A stretch of 64,000 nucleotides of DNA from Artocarpus heterophyllus (GCA_025403435.1 JAJQZP010000440.1:496001-560000), one strand, 5' to 3'; numbered from the stretch's first letter, positions 1 to 12,315 are shown. Notes: generated by a model from the letters alone, not told the origin. Numbers and translations are program-made.

Positions 1-185
1 CTATGGTGGTGATGACTGTATTTTAAATATTTAGTGCTACACTTAAAACTATGGTTTGTATTTAAATGTTTATTTTTATTTTTGTTTAAAGACCCATGGG
101 CATTGTTCTATTAATTTGAATAATATTGAATTTAAGTTTATTTTTATTTATTCAATATTGTTAACCCCCACATAGGGGCGTTACA
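1..185 (+). repeat. 3' end of a divergent gypsy-type LTR
   Basis: The last ~25 bases (TTAACCCCCACATAGGGGCG followed by TTACA) match the end of the LTRs at 44548-46907, 51167-53526 and 56803-58715. The upstream bases are recognisably related but diverged. The LTR is cut by the window edge. Orientation (plus, ending at 185) follows the copy at 56803-58715. Confidence 0.7.
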
Positions 186-360
186 GTGGCTTTCTTTTTT
201 GTTTTGATCTCCTTCCATGTTGCTAAATTGATGCTATTTTAAAAATTGATAATATCATTTTGGTACCTTTGTTTTCTAGAAATGTCAAGTTGGTATTTTG
301 TTGTTTAGAAAAATATCAAAAAAATAACAAGTAGCTTTTAAAAATATTGTTTTCGTACCA

Positions 361-2063
361 TGTCATATCCCGAAGTACGAGAGGTGATGTGACGATTGAT
401 TAAATTAATTTAATAGAGTTTTTGTTAAAAGTTTTCAGTTTAAGGAATTAATTAGTTATATTAACAATGCGATACAAATTAAAACCTTTGATCAATTATT
501 AAAATAGTAAAACGGATAAGAAGGAAATAAAAGAAATAAAATAATAGAGAGGGCAAAGAGGGTACGTGTTGGGTCCACCGGGCCCACAACGTGTGCACAC
601 ACATAGTACCGATAATAAATTATTACAGTCATAGTTCAACATGAAAAATAAAATTTAAATAATACATGCCTTGATTTACTATAGCTACTAACCTACTCAA
701 GATCCTTTATTGCTCACGAATCCGAACTGTGGACTCTCCGTCAATCCTAAGTTGGGTTTCACCTATAGGGGAAAAGGGGTTGAAAACAAGTAAAAAGTAA
801 GCGAAAGGCTCAGTATGACTATGTTTTAAAACAAATAAACAATTTAAACATGAAGTTCACCTTTAAGGAAGTGATTAGAAGAACATGGTTAGATAAATAA
901 ATAAATTCGTTTACATAAATCTTATAAAAAACAGTCCATCTAGAGAGTACTTTTTTCTCCTTTCTGGGCAAACGATATTTATCACCACTGTAGTGGCTCA
1001 GTTGGGTTTCAGGACCTACCCCCAAAGTCGCTTGCTACACGACCCGATCTCTGATTATGGCATCATGTCCTTATGTGTATTTATTATTATTTAAATCTCA
1101 TGTTACCGAGTATTCTCAATTACATTTATTATTCGATTCATTATGAATATACCCATGTTTGGCCTGCCATTCGTATGAATTCGATCTACCGAACTCATGA
1201 ATTCGACCTGCCAAACTAGAAAATTTTGGAATTTTCCAGAACCCGAGTCACGACCTCCCGAGCTCAATTTTCAATTTCAACATGTTTTCTCAAATCCCAG
1301 GCATGCAAAACATTCATAGAAGGTAGAAAAACCTAGTAGGACACCTTTAAACTAATTTAAACAAGATTTACACCGATAAATCAAACAAAATCCAAAAATA
1401 GAAAAATAGAGGAAAAATGAAAAATCTTGATTCAAATCCGTTTGTCTTCAAACTAAGCTTAGATTCTTGCTATTCTAAGTTTCTTTAATTTAGATTAAAG
1501 GTTTTCTAAGATTAAACGAGCTTCGATTTCAAAACACACAAAAAATTGAAAAATTAAAAAAGTTTTAAAATTTTAAAAACTAACCTTGATTAAATCCTTG
1601 AATCGTGTTTGTGGTTGTTAAATCACATTCTCGAGCCTTCAATCCACTAAAACCCGAAGCTTGGCTTGATTTTTGATTCAAAAATTCAAGAAAAGAAGGG
1701 AAAGAAAGGGAGAGAATGAGAGAGAGTGAGAAAGGGAAAGAGAGAGAGCGTGAGTGGGCGAGGAGAGAGGAGGAGAGAGAGGGAATAAATAAAGAGAAAA
1801 AGTTGGTAGTATTACCGTGTGGAAACCGTATGTCACCCACAGTTTTTTTTAAAAAAAGTGTTTGACAAATTGTTTTGTTTCAAAAAATTCAAAATAACAA
1901 ACAAAAATAATTAAAAGAAATTTAAAAATTATCAAGATAATAAAAAATAATATTAATTTAGAAATACCACCAAATAGTCAAATTAAGTTTAAAAATACAT
2001 CATGGCACACTAATTTCACCATTTTACTTATTAATACACTTAATTAAATTTCGAGGCGTTACA
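361..2063 (-). mobile_element. Solo LTR, Ty3/gypsy type, TSD TACCA
   Basis: It begins TGTCATATCCCG and ends GGCGTTACA, and is flanked by the 5-bp direct repeat TACCA at 356-360 and 2064-2068. No internal retroelement region is present, so it is a solo LTR of 1703 bp. Read on the minus strand it starts TGTAACGCCTCG and has the usual R/U5 wording of plant gypsy LTRs near 720-830, so its sense strand is minus. It includes a GA-rich purine tract at about 1690-1800. No coding capacity is evident. Confidence 0.88.
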
Positions 2064-2068
2064 TACCA

Positions 2069-4336
2069 TGAGTCCGTGTACTTTTATGTGATTTTTTTTA
2101 CCCTTTTATAATTGAATTCCAAGTTAATTTTGTAAAATTATGAGTAAAAATTATATAATTTGTTCATTTTTTAAGGAGTGAATTAATATCTATCTTTGTT
2201 ATACAAATTACATTTATGTGTCCATTTTTTAAAATTTCATATATTCAGAACTCTAAAATAGCCTCTAACTAAATATTATAATGTATTTAAATTTTTATAA
2301 CAAATTTTCTTAATTTTTGAATAGTTAAATTAGGGAAAAAATATACACGTATATTTCTTATTTTAACATATTACATTTATGCATTATCATTATTACTTGA
2401 AGTTTTTAAAAAATGAAATGAATGTCACTGAGTATCATTATCATTACGTACCATTAACTTAATGATATCACAATTATATAACCTATAAGATACACAAAAT
2501 GACTTAATAAATACTATATCGTTAATATAATTACATATCACAAAAAAAAAGGAAATATCATTCACTTGAAGTCCTAAGAAATGAATCTCATTGCGTATTA
2601 TTATCATTATGTATTATTAACTTATAAGCAGTAAGACATATAAAAAAACTAAACAATACTGTGTCATTAATTTAATTACAACACTCTAATTTTAATTTGT
2701 CAGTAAAACTATATCATTAATTTAATTATAACACCCTAATTCCGATTTGTTGGTAAATCCAACTTGTTGATAAAAAAATTCCATCTTTTTGGAGAATTTT
2801 AAAATCGTTATTTTAGAAACCAATTTGACTTTAAGCAACAAACATCCTAATTTCAGTGATTTTTTAAATATAATAATATCATAATCAGTTTGAAATTTTA
2901 AACACATATATTATAGTTATTCTAAAAAAAATTAAAACTAACAATATCATTATTATGGTCATTAATGTCTTTATATATATGCATTGGGACATATAAAAAA
3001 TATGCATAAACTGCAGACATATTTTAATTCTACAATTAAAAAAGGGCCACATGTCTCGTTAACCCAAATTATAATAGAAAATCAAAACAAAAGATTAAAC
3101 AAAACTTATAAAAAAACATATATGTGGACTTATTTATTTTTTTGGCATTATTTATATTTAATTCCTTTTATAGTTTTAACAAAATAATTTAGAATTCATT
3201 AATAAATAGTAAAAAAAAATTTTACGTTACAAAAAATATTTAGGATACCAAAAGAATATTTTTGAAAACTATAAGATACCATTTTAATGTTTACTAAATA
3301 AGAACATACTAATGTAATGTTTTCTTAAAAATGTAGGCTACTAAAATGATAAAAACCGTTTTAGAAATGGTTCCAAAACAAAAGCGTGGGTAATCGAGGT
3401 TTACACAAAACACAAGTTTAAACGAACATCACATAGCCAAAAACACATTCATACAAACAAACAGGCAGTAACCACTGGTGGCAGACACTATTATACCCAA
3501 GATGCCAGTAGCTTCTTGCCATCATGCTAAAAATTTTGACAGCAAATGGTAGTCGGCTACTGACTGAAGGTGTTCTACCATAATACTTTGCATTTGCCAC
3601 TCGTAGACCCCCTGTATCCTATCGCATAGTACTTCGCAGTCGTCAACTGAAAAGACCGTCAAGTGTACTGCCATGATAGTAACGTCATTCTTGGGGTAAC
3701 ATGCCATAATACTAAAAAATTTCAACCACTATCAAGTCCTTGATTCTGCTACTACTGGTTTTCTCATCGTAATACATTAAAACTAAAAAAAAAATCACCA
3801 AAATATAATATATTTTTCAACCAAATCAATGTAGATAAAAAAAAAAAAAAATAGGAAAGGGGAAGAACTAGGTAATTAATTGAAGAAATTTGTGTGTGTG
3901 GAAAATAGTTTTGAGGTTAAAATGATTTTTACAAAATTGTTTTTTTGTCTTTCCCAAGCATATATTGCATGTTTGAGATCTTCACCTTATTGTCCGGCAC
4001 AGAATTACAAGAAGTTGTTTTTCCCTTCTATTTAGAACATGAAATACATTTAGATCTTTTCATTTTCTTTTTAATGTTAGAATAAATGCCAAAAACAATG
4101 TTTTTGAAAGTAAGAATTTATAACTAATTAGTTTTCTCGATTGGAAATTCAAACTATTTATTCTTTAAAGATATGTCAATTATTTTCTTTAAAACATGCC
4201 AGACCGATTAACATTTTTTCGAAATATGCATGGCTTTATAAACTTTTGTTTTCTACTCTCTATTTCTTTTCTAGAGAATTTTTGGTAGATATGAAAAAAT
4301 TACCCAATGGGATCAAGTTTTGTTCAAGGGATGTTT
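2069..4336. other. AT-rich stretch, no gene seen
   Basis: Only short low-complexity reading frames occur. There are loosely repeated segments at about 2385-2640 (period near 185 bp, CATTATCATTA-type wording) and a ~50-bp direct repeat at about 2664-2753. The sequence at 3230-3330 resembles, in inverted orientation, the bases at 245-345, which could be decayed ends of a DNA transposon. No conserved protein is recognisable. Confidence 0.5.
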
Positions 4337-4476
4337 GGCAGTTGTGGTCTAGACCACTTTTCTCAGTTATGAACAATGTAAAGCTCTCACATGCTATAGT
4401 AACAATAAAAAAAATCGCTATAGTGTAAATGACATTTCTCACATGCTACACTAAAAACAGTTCTAACCACTCTGCC
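4337..4476. mobile_element. MITE candidate with inverted ends
   Basis: Imperfect terminal inverted repeats start GGCAGTTGTGGTCTAGA on the left and read GGCAGAGTGGTTAGAACT from the right end. The left arm also contains the perfect 14-bp palindrome GTGGTCTAGACCAC (4343-4356). The 140-bp size and AT-rich middle fit a non-autonomous DNA transposon. No target duplication could be assigned. Confidence 0.45.
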
Positions 4477-4858
4477 TTTTTTTAAAAAAAAAGTCAAAAA
4501 CAATTTGTTTCTTGAGTAAGCCACGATCAACCCGACACATGAGCTAGTAAAGTGGCCGTGTGACTAATTTTGACTATTAACCAACCAATTAATTCCAACT
4601 TAATCAACATTCCTAATTACACTGACAAACCTAATATATAATTGCAAGTCCAAAAAGTTGCAAGCAAAGAAAGACATGAAACAAAACCCCTATTTGCATA
4701 TTTAGATGCTTGATGACAGTCAAGATGACTCGCTATGTATCAACAAACTGAGTCAACCTTGAGATGACTGAGAAAAAGAAGAGGTAAGAGCAGGCCTGAG
4801 ATCAGAAAGCAAAGCCAACAAGAAGAGGAGAGGAGAAAGAGAGGGAAATTCGATGATG
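4477..4858 (+). other. Upstream region of the ERD2 remnant
   Basis: No reading frame of interest. The last ~60 bases are purine rich (GAGGAGAGGAGAAAGAGAGG) and lie where the 5' untranslated leader of the ERD2 gene would be. No convincing TATA box was identified. Confidence 0.4.
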
Positions 4859-4948
4859 ATGAACTTGTTCATGCTAGCAGGGGACATGACCATCTCCTCA
4901 GCATACTAGTCATCCTCCACAAGATCCGCACCACTAAGTCTCGTGCCG
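4859..4948 (+). pseudogene. ERD2-like: ERD2/KDEL-receptor pseudogene, exon 1
   Basis: ERD2 is the seven-helix Golgi-ER receptor that returns K/HDEL-tagged luminal proteins to the ER. This exon reads MNLFMLAGDMT, then after a one-base shift HLLSILVILHKIRTTKSRA, and ends at a consensus donor GTATGT (4949). That is the expected first exon: start codon (third of three adjacent ATGs), the N-terminal LAGDMTH signature, and a split glycine codon at the donor. One base is missing in the Thr codon after GDM, and without it a TAG stop follows. The exon is 90 bases long, one short of the 91 of the usual gene. The other pieces follow at 11013, 11643, 30609 and 30804 on the same strand. Confidence 0.8.
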
Positions 4949-5041
4949 GTATGTATGAATATATACATATAGATGCTATATGTATTTGTGTGACTGTATA
5001 TTTGTGACCGTAATTTTATGATTACAACTAAGAGTTAGTCC

Positions 5042-5745
5042 TGTTGGGGAATTAGGCGTCTCTTAATTCCAAGAATCGCAAGAACGAATAATTGCAGAAA
5101 AGAAATTGGAGAAAAGAAGAAAAGAGAGACACCAAATTTTTATACAGGTTCGTCCAAATTTGAGACTACGTCATGTTTCTGCCGCTTGTAGATTCTACTA
5201 TGATTAAGGAGATTACAGATTGCAAGAGAAGTTACTCACACACTCTCAAATTGTGCTTACCAAAACTCTCTTCTACCTAGCACCCTGTGGGAATTTTTTA
5301 TCTCTCAGGGATGGAGCTCTCAAAATTATACCTTACATAAAATAATACTACTCACAATGTCACACACACAATCCTAGCCACCTTCTGTCTATTTATACAC
5401 CAAGGAAGAGAAAAATAGCAACTAACTAGAAAACCCTAGTAGTTTTCCATTTTTGGGTCGAAATCCAAAAAAAAAGTCGCACAGCACAACACCTCTGCGC
5501 TCGTTTCGAGTGCTGTGGTGCTCACCACCTGGCGCCGCGGTGCTATTCTTCCAACGTTGAGGCCCTCAACACCTAGCGCCTAGGCTCTTTGCAGCCAGCG
5601 CCTAGGCTCTCTTCAACCGGCGCCTAGGCGCTTTGCCTTGCTGCCTTACGGGCGCTGTGGCGCCAACCTTGGCGCTGCAGCGTCCCGAATCTACTTTTTC
5701 TTCCTTTTGCTAGTATTGACTTGATTTGGCTCTACACCTGCAATA
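5042..5745 (-). repeat. Copia-1 3' LTR
   Basis: 704 bp. The inner end reads CAATA instead of CAACA, a mutation of the terminal dinucleotide. The minus-strand TATA box is at 5391-5397. Three GCGCCTAGGC-type palindrome sites start at 5576, 5598 and 5620, exactly 22 bp apart, upstream of that TATA box in the sense direction. Confidence 0.88.
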
Positions 5746-5803
5746 ATCTCCCACTTGGAGACTAATCAATCACCATGTCTCCAACTGCAGTGGCAACAAC
5801 TTC

Positions 5804-8800
5804 TCACGCCTCATGGAGAAGTCCAACTGAAGTTGCACACAACGTCAGTTTCTCGATCGAAACCGTCTTAGTGAGCATATTGCTGGATTCTGACTCCCAA
5901 GAATCTTCTTAAGCTTCAACACTCCATCTTCCAAAGCCGACCTGATGAAGTGATACCGCAATTGTATATGCTTCGTCCTAGCATGAAATGTGGGATTTTT
6001 TGCCAAGTGAATTGTGCTCTGACTGTCATTGTGTAATGCACTCTTTTCCTGCTTGTGACCTAATTCTTCCAGAAACGACTGCAACCAAATCATCTCCTTG
6101 CTCGCTTCTGTCATTGCCACATACTATGCTTCTGTTATAGAGAGTGCAACTATCTTTTGCAGCTTCGAGACCCAACTAACTACTGTGTCACCTAAAGTGT
6201 AGACATAACCGGTGGTACTCTTTCTGCCATCAATGTCTCCAGCCATATCAGCATCAACATAGCCTTGTAGTCCCAAGTCTGACTTCTTGAAACATAGTGC
6301 TAAACCCACAGTACCTCTCAGATATATGAGAATCCACTTCACTGCCTCCCAATGCTGCTTACCTGGATTGCTCATGTACTTACTCACAACTCTCACTGTG
6401 TGTGCAATGTCCGGTCTGGTACAAACCATGGCATACATGAGACTGCCTATAGCGGAAGCATAAGGTACCTTGGCTATGTGGTCTCGTTCCTACTCTATGG
6501 TCAGTTATTGCTCCTTTGATAACTTGAAGTGACTGGCTAAAGGAGTACTCAAGGGCTTCGCATTAGCCACGTTGAATCTACTAAGCACCTTTTCAACATA
6601 TTCTTCCTGTGACAGTTTCAGACCATTTATGTTCCTCGTTATTCTCATCCCAAGGATTTATTTTGTAGCACCCAAATCCTTCATTACAAACTCTTTAGAC
6701 AACTCATTCTTCAGCTTGTCAATCTCCTGTTTGCAACCTCCTGCTATCAGCATGTCATTGACATATAGTAATAATATGATGTAGGAGTCATCAAAATTCT
6801 TCACATAACAACAGTGATCTCCTTGATGCCTCAAGAAACCATTGCTGCACATAAAACCGTCAAACTTGTTGTACCACTGCGAGGGAGCTTGTTTGAGGCC
6901 ATACAAGCTCTTCTAAAGTTTGCACACCAAGTTCTCCTTACCCGATACTTCGAAACTTTATGGCTGTTTCATGTAGATCTCCTCCTCCAAATCACTATGG
7001 AAAAAAGCTGTCTTAACATCCAACTATTCTAAGAACAAGTCCTCATTTGCCACTAGTGCAAGTACTCTCCTAATCATGGTTAATTTCACCATCGGAGAAA
7101 AAATCTTGTTAAAGTCTATGCCTTCTTTCCACTGAAAGCCTTTTACCATCAGCCTTGCCTTATACCGTTTGTTGCCATCACTTTCATCTTTAATCTGGTA
7201 TACCCACTTGTTGTACAAGGCATTTTTGCCCTGTGGTAACTTTGTCAATTGCCATGTCTGATTGGACATTAAGGAATCCATCTCATCCCTCATGGCTAAC
7301 TCCCACTTGACCGAATGTTCAGCCTCCACGGCTTCATCATAGCTCTCTAGCTCACCTCTGTTGGTCAACAAGATGTAATGCAGAGATAGAGAGTATCTCT
7401 GCGGCGGTCTGATTATCCTGCTAGATCTCCTGACAGGTGTGACAGGAGTGCTCTAGTTTCCCTTTGGAGCTATTTTCTTGATCTTCAGCTTCTGAATTTT
7501 TTCACTTCCACTTCAAGAAGATCCTTTAATGGAATCACCTCATGCTTCTTATCTTCAGAACCTGAACCCTTAGAGTCAGTGCTGTCTCTGTCCTTGTACA
7601 GAACACATTCATTGAAGATCACATCCTTGCTCCTAATAATCTTTCGACTTTGGTCATCCCAGAAATGATAACCACACTCAAGTCCACCATGGCCAACCAG
7701 AAGACCCTTATTTGACTTAGCATCAAGTTTACTTCTACCAGCAGAATCAATACGAACATAGGAAACACACCCGAATACTTTCAAGCAATAAAGGTCAACC
7801 TTTTTGCCACTCCATACTTCTTCCAGTAGCTTGAACTTCAACGGTGTGGATGAACTTCTGTTAATCAGATGAGCCGCTGTGTTAATTGCCTCAGCCCAAA
7901 ACAACTTTGGTAGTCCTGCATGCAACCTTATGCTTCTAGCACGCTCGTTTAAAGTCCTATTCATCTTCTCAACTATCTCGTTCTGTTGTGGTTTCCCTAG
8001 AATGGTTTTCTTCATCTTTATTCCATTCTCAGCACAGTACCGCTTGAAATCTTCATCTAAGTACTCTCCCCTATTGTCAAACTAGAAGCACTTCACCTTC
8101 AAATCTGTCTCGTTCTCCACCGTGGCTTTCCATCTCTTAAAAGCATCAAAGACATCAGATTTATTTTTCAGAAAGTAAACCCATACCTTCTTGCTTGATT
8201 CATCAAAAAACGTCACATAGTAGTTAGCGCCACCAAGGGAAGTCACCGACGTAGTCCCCCACATATCAGTGTGAACTAGCTTCAATTTCCTGGACTTAGG
8301 CTCTCTACCTATTGTTGAGATGCTAACTCTCTTCTGTATACCAAAGATGCAGGCTTCACACAAACTGTGATCAACAGTTTTCAATCCTGGCTGTTTTCCT
8401 TTACAGTGAAGCACCTTCATTCCTTTCTCACTCATGTGATCGAGCCTATAATGCCATAGCTCGATATTGACAGCAGCATCAGCAACTGTTATGGTATCTC
8501 TGCAACTAAAGTTCATGTAGAGAATTCTAGCCTTGTGTTCCTGAGCAACAACCATCGCTCCTTTCGTGACTTTCCAACCTCCACAATTGAAGGTCATTTT
8601 ATGTCATTCGTCATCCAGTTACCCCACCGAAATCAAGTTGCGCAATAGGCTTTACACAAACTGTGATCAACAGTTTTTAATCCTGGCTGTTTTCCTTTAC
8701 AGTGAAGCACCTTCATTCCCTTCTCACTCATGTGATTGAGCCTATAATGCCATAGTTCGATATTGACAGCAGAATCAGTAACTGTTATGGTATCTCTGCA

Positions 8801-9996
8801 ACTAGAGTTTATGTAGAGAATTCTAGCCTTGTGTTCCTGAGCAACAACCATCGCTCCTTTCGTGACTTTCCAACCTCCACAATTCAATGTCACTTTATGT
8901 CCTTCGTCATCCAGTTGCCCCACCGAAATCAAGTTGCGCAATAGTTTGGGAACATGTCACACCTTATGAATCTTCCACACAGACCCATTAGGCATTTTCA
9001 AACTGACATCTCCAATGCTAACAATATCCAAAGGTTATCCGTCAGCAATATAAACCTTACCATGATTTCCAGCAACATAATTCTCTAGGACATGACGGTG
9101 TGCAATGGTGTGGAATGATGCTCTTGAATCTATCACCCACGAGTCAAAAGAATTGTCAACAGACAAGATTAAGGCATCATGTGCCTCTTCTGTGGCAACG
9201 TTAGCGGCGTCATTGCTCTTGTCTCCATTCTTCCTTGGAGCCCTGCAATTCTTTTTCAAGTGGCCGGTCTTCCCACAATTCCAACACTCCAGAGTCCTAC
9301 CATTTCTCAACTTGTTTCTCCTATTTCTCGACTTGCCTCTCTTGCCATTATCCCTGTTGGAATGCCTCTCAAGTTTCCTACCCCTATTGTCAACATTAAA
9401 GGCCAAGTTCGACATTGAGGCTTTACCTGAGTCCTTCCTGCGAACTTCTTCCGCCATAATAGAGTGTCTGACATAAACAAACTTCAGTTTGCATTCCCAA
9501 TCGAATTTGTAATGGCCACCCTCATGGGTTCCCAACTATTCCGGAACGAGGCTAAGAGGATTAGGACATTGATCTCAGCATCGAATTTAATCTCTACCGA
9601 GACCAATTGGTTCAAGACGGTGTTGAAACTGTTCAGATGCTCTATTACCGAGGCACCTTCAGTCATTTTTAAATTAAAAAATTTCTTTATGAGATGTACC
9701 TTGTTGTTGGCTGAGGGCTTCTTATACATCTCTAACAGAGCCATCATCATCCCTACTGTAGTATTCTCTTTCGCAACGTTGTGGGCTACGTTCTTTGACA
9801 AGGTCAAACGGATCACACCTAGCAACTGGCTATCAAGGAGATTCCACTCCTTATCCTTCATGCCTTCGGGCTTATTACCCAAGGGCAAGTGCAGTTTCCT
9901 ACTGTAGAAGTAGTCTTCTACTTGCATCCTCTAATAGAAAAAATCCAAACCATCAAATTTGGTGATACCGGCTGTAAAACTTTCTTCTCCTATCAT
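5804..9996 (-). pseudogene. Copia-1 gag-pol polyprotein, broken
   Basis: In sense order from 9996 down: gag (MQVEDYFYSRKLHLPLGNK wording), a CCHC zinc knuckle (CWNCGKTGHLKKNC), the protease site decayed to DSRAS, the GAG-pre-integrase segment, the integrase core, reverse transcriptase (YVNDM where the active site should read YVDD) and RNase H ending near 5804. At least eight stops or frame changes break it. A 296-bp internal tandem duplication (8352-8647 and 8648-8943) repeats the GAG-pre-integrase segment and shifts the frame. It cannot encode a working polyprotein. Confidence 0.9.
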
Positions 9997-10016
9997 CGTT
10001 CTTGATTAAAACCTCC

Positions 10017-10028
10017 GCTCTGATACCA
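10017..10028 (-). other. Copia-1 primer binding site (tRNA-iMet)
   Basis: The minus strand reads TGGTATCAGAGC, complementary to the 3' end of plant initiator methionine tRNA, two bases from the LTR boundary. Confidence 0.9.
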
Positions 10029-10030
10029 CT

Positions 10031-10726
10031 TGTTGGGGAATTAGGCGTCTTCTAATTTCAAGGATCGTAATAACAAATAATTGCAGAAAAGAAATTGGAG
10101 AAAAGAAAAAAAGAGTGACACTAAATTTTTATACAGGTTGTCCAAATTTGAGACTGCGTCCTGTTTCTGCCGCTTGTAGATTCCACTATGATGAAGGAGA
10201 TTACAGATTACAAGATAAGTTTCTCACACACTCTCAAATTGTGCTTACCAAAACTCTCTTTTACCTAGCATCCTGTGGGAATTTTTTCTCTCTCAAGGAT
10301 GAAGCTCTAAAAAATTATGTCTTACACAAAATAATGCTACTCACAATGTCACACGCACAACCATAGCCACCCTATGTCTAATTATACACCAAGGAAGAGA
10401 AAAATAGCAACTAACTAGAAAACCCTAGTAGTTTCCCATTTTTGGGTCGAAATTCTGAAAAAAAAAGTCGCACAGCATAGCGCCTCGGCGCTCGTTTCGA
10501 GCGCTGCGACGCTCACCACCTAGCGCCACGGTGTTATTCTTCCAGCACCGCGGCGCTCAACGCCCAGCGCCTAGGCGCTCTTCAATCGGCGCTTAGGCGC
10601 TCTGCCTTGCTGCCTTACAGGCGTTGCGGTGCCCAACCTTGGTGCTACAGCGTCCCGAATCTGCCTTTTCTCTCATTTTTCTTCCTTTTGCTAGTGTTGA
10701 CTTGATTTGGCTTCACACCTGCAACA
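10031..10726 (-). repeat. Copia-1 5' LTR
   Basis: 696 bp, clearly similar to the copy at 5042-5745 but with many substitutions. Palindrome sites start at 10567 and 10589, again 22 bp apart. Confidence 0.88.
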
Positions 10727-11012
10727 ATCCTTGTATTTTTAGTTGTAACTTACGTTTCAACTATACACTCAAACGCTCTATTCATTTTTTACCTTTCTTT
10801 CCCTTTCTTCTTTTGATCATTTTCCTAATCAGTTTCTTGAGCTGCCCATGTACAGATCTTAATTAATCTCATTTTGTTCCATACATAAAACTTTTTACTT
10901 TAGCAAGATATTTTAAAGCAATTTAATGGAATTGCCTTTATATGTATCTACTCTACTAGTAAATGAAGAAATAATGTTACAAAATTATCAATCCTTTGAA
11001 AACTTTCAACAG

Positions 11013-11117
11013 GAATTTCACTAAAGACTCAAGTCTTGTACGCCTTAGTCTTTGTGACAAGGTACCTTGACTTATTGACAGGGTTATTCTCTTTGTCGAA
11101 CATTTTAATAAAGTTAA
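11013..11117 (+). pseudogene. ERD2-like: ERD2 pseudogene, exon 2 (first half)
   Basis: It follows the acceptor TTTCAACAG. With the last base of exon 1 the first codon completes glycine, then reads ISLKTQVLYALVFVTRYLDL and LTGLFSLSNILIK. This is the conserved SLKTQELYALVF-TRYLDL segment of K/HDEL receptors. The exon is interrupted at about 11117 by the MITE at 11118-11264 and continues beyond it. Confidence 0.85.
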
Positions 11118-11264
11118 GAGTGTGTTTGAGAACTAAGTTTTAGTTTCAAAGTTTCAACTAATATAATGTAAAACTCTGAGTCTCTCATATATATAGTGTA
11201 AAGCAAAAATATGCTATAACATAAAGCTATCATCATGTTTTAACGTTTATTCCCAAACACTCTC
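11118..11264. mobile_element. MITE candidate inside ERD2 exon
   Basis: Inverted ends GAGTGTGTTTGAGAA (left) and TTCCCAAACACTCTC (right) enclose an AT-rich 147-bp sequence with no coding potential. The GAGTGTTTGGGAA-type terminus is common among plant hAT-like MITEs. A target duplication is not clear. It splits the ERD2 coding sequence. Confidence 0.6.
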
Positions 11265-11385
11265 TAATCTTCATTGGAACTTACAACCATACAGCAAGGA
11301 CCAAAATAGTTTCAGACATTATCATCTGATTCTTACTTTCCATCCCATGGCTCTTCTAATCCCCCTTGATTTCACTGTAATAGAT
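11265..11385 (+). pseudogene. ERD2-like: ERD2 pseudogene, exon after the MITE
   Basis: It resumes with a FIGT-like segment, then after frame changes SFRHYHLIL and MALLIPLDFT. These correspond to the FRHYFLV and ALLIHEKFTF parts of the receptor. A likely donor GTATGT lies at 11386. Several small deletions break the frame. Confidence 0.65.
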
Positions 11386-11642
11386 GTATGTGCCATTTCT
11401 ATTTTATCTATCCTTTTTGTGAGTACCTAATGTTTAGGGGGTTCAAAACGTAATTAAAACTATGAGGTATAATCAAAATATTGTGGCATGTGAAAGAAAA
11501 AATTATAGAAAAAGTTGGTTGAAATCGTAACGGTGTTCTTAAAATGTATTATCACTCAAGCTAGTGGTGTCTATTTCCATGCTTTGCTGCTAATGGAAAA
11601 CTAATCTATTTATTCATTTGTTTGCTTGTTTTATTGAGATAG
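11386..11642 (+). other. ERD2 intron remnant
   Basis: Non-coding, AT-rich. It is bounded by a GTATGT donor on the left and a TGAGATAG acceptor on the right. Confidence 0.5.
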
Positions 11643-11762
11643 GTTTTATGGACATTTTCTATTTACCTTGAAGCTGTAGCAATCTTATAGCAGTTGGTAT
11701 TACTGCAAAGGCCAAGAAACATAGATAACTTGACTGGAAACGATATACGTTTTCCTTGTTGG
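11643..11762 (+). pseudogene. ERD2-like: ERD2 pseudogene, exon with EAVAIL-QLVLLQR motif
   Basis: It reads VLWTFSIYLEAVAIL, then an in-frame TAG where Pro is expected, then QLVLLQRPRNIDNLTGND. This is the most diagnostic ERD2 segment (family wording LEAVAILPQLVLLQR and RNIDNLTG). A one-base shift follows before VFLVG. The next exon is 18.8 kb downstream at 30609, beyond the LINE and its nested insertions. Confidence 0.88.
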
Positions 11763-11814
11763 GTGATATATGCTCTTTTTCTTCCTGTCTTGTACGCACA
11801 TACCAATTTCCACA

Positions 11815-12315
11815 TTTTTTCTTTTGGTTTGGCTCAGAAAGAAGGAGTGCTAAAAGCATTAAACAGAAAATGTAGCAGTAACAACAGGTACTACCTCCTC
11901 AACCATGTGAAAAGCAGAGCTTGTATGAAAAAAAGCCCACTTACAGAGCATATCAGCACCCGCCTTATAATCTCTAGGAATCCAACACAAGAAAACAGAA
12001 ATAAACTCCCCAGAATCCAATAATATACTGGCCACTAGCTTCCCACAGCGTTCATCAGAGGAAAAAGAAGTTTGATTGAGCAAGTCGATTGCTATTCTAG
12101 ACTCGCTTAGGATAACAACTGAAGGCCAAGCGTGTTGCGAGGCAGTTATCAATGCTCCTTTGATGACAAGCAACTCAGCTTCTAAAACCAACCAAGCCTT
12201 CACATGATCTGATCTGCACATGAACAAAGAACCATTGCTCCTCAAAATAACAATTCCAGCACGCCCTTTTCCATCTTTCCAAGCAGCGTCAACTTGGAGG
12301 ATAACCGTATCTGAT
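11815..12315 (-). pseudogene. LINE ORF2 3' part: RNase H-like domain and A-rich tail
   Basis: On the minus strand this encodes VDAAWKDGKGRAGIVIL, AELLVIKGAL and WIPRDYKAGADMLCKWAF, the RNase H-like domain (RVT_3 type) at the C-terminus of plant non-LTR reverse transcriptases. The reading frame ends at 11859. The element finishes in an A-rich tail, seen as a T run from 11815 on plus. The rest of the element lies at 13370-13654, 23985-24103 and 29609-about 30200, split by three LTR-element insertions. Confidence 0.85.

Larger units (their letters stand above)
5042..10726 (-). mobile_element. Copia-1: degenerate Ty1-copia retrotransposon (Tnt1-like)
   Basis: A full-length but decayed element inserted in intron 1 of the ERD2 remnant. 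Two LTRs (5042-5745 and 10031-10726) begin TGTTGGGG on the plus strand. The primer site complementary to initiator-Met tRNA (TGGTATCAGAGC on minus) lies two bases inside the right LTR at 10017-10028, so transcription runs on the minus strand. The polypurine side is next to 5745. The bases outside the ends (AGTCC left, ATCCT right) do not form a clean duplication. The polyprotein is clearly the same family as Copia-2 but carries many stops and shifts, so it is older. Confidence 0.92.

Noticed and set aside
1580..1840. 86-codon Ser/Leu-rich frame
   Set aside because: It is produced by the GA-rich tract of a solo LTR.
5037..10731. Target duplication for Copia-1
   Set aside because: Left AGTCC and right ATCCT do not match. 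The element is defined by its LTRs and primer site instead.
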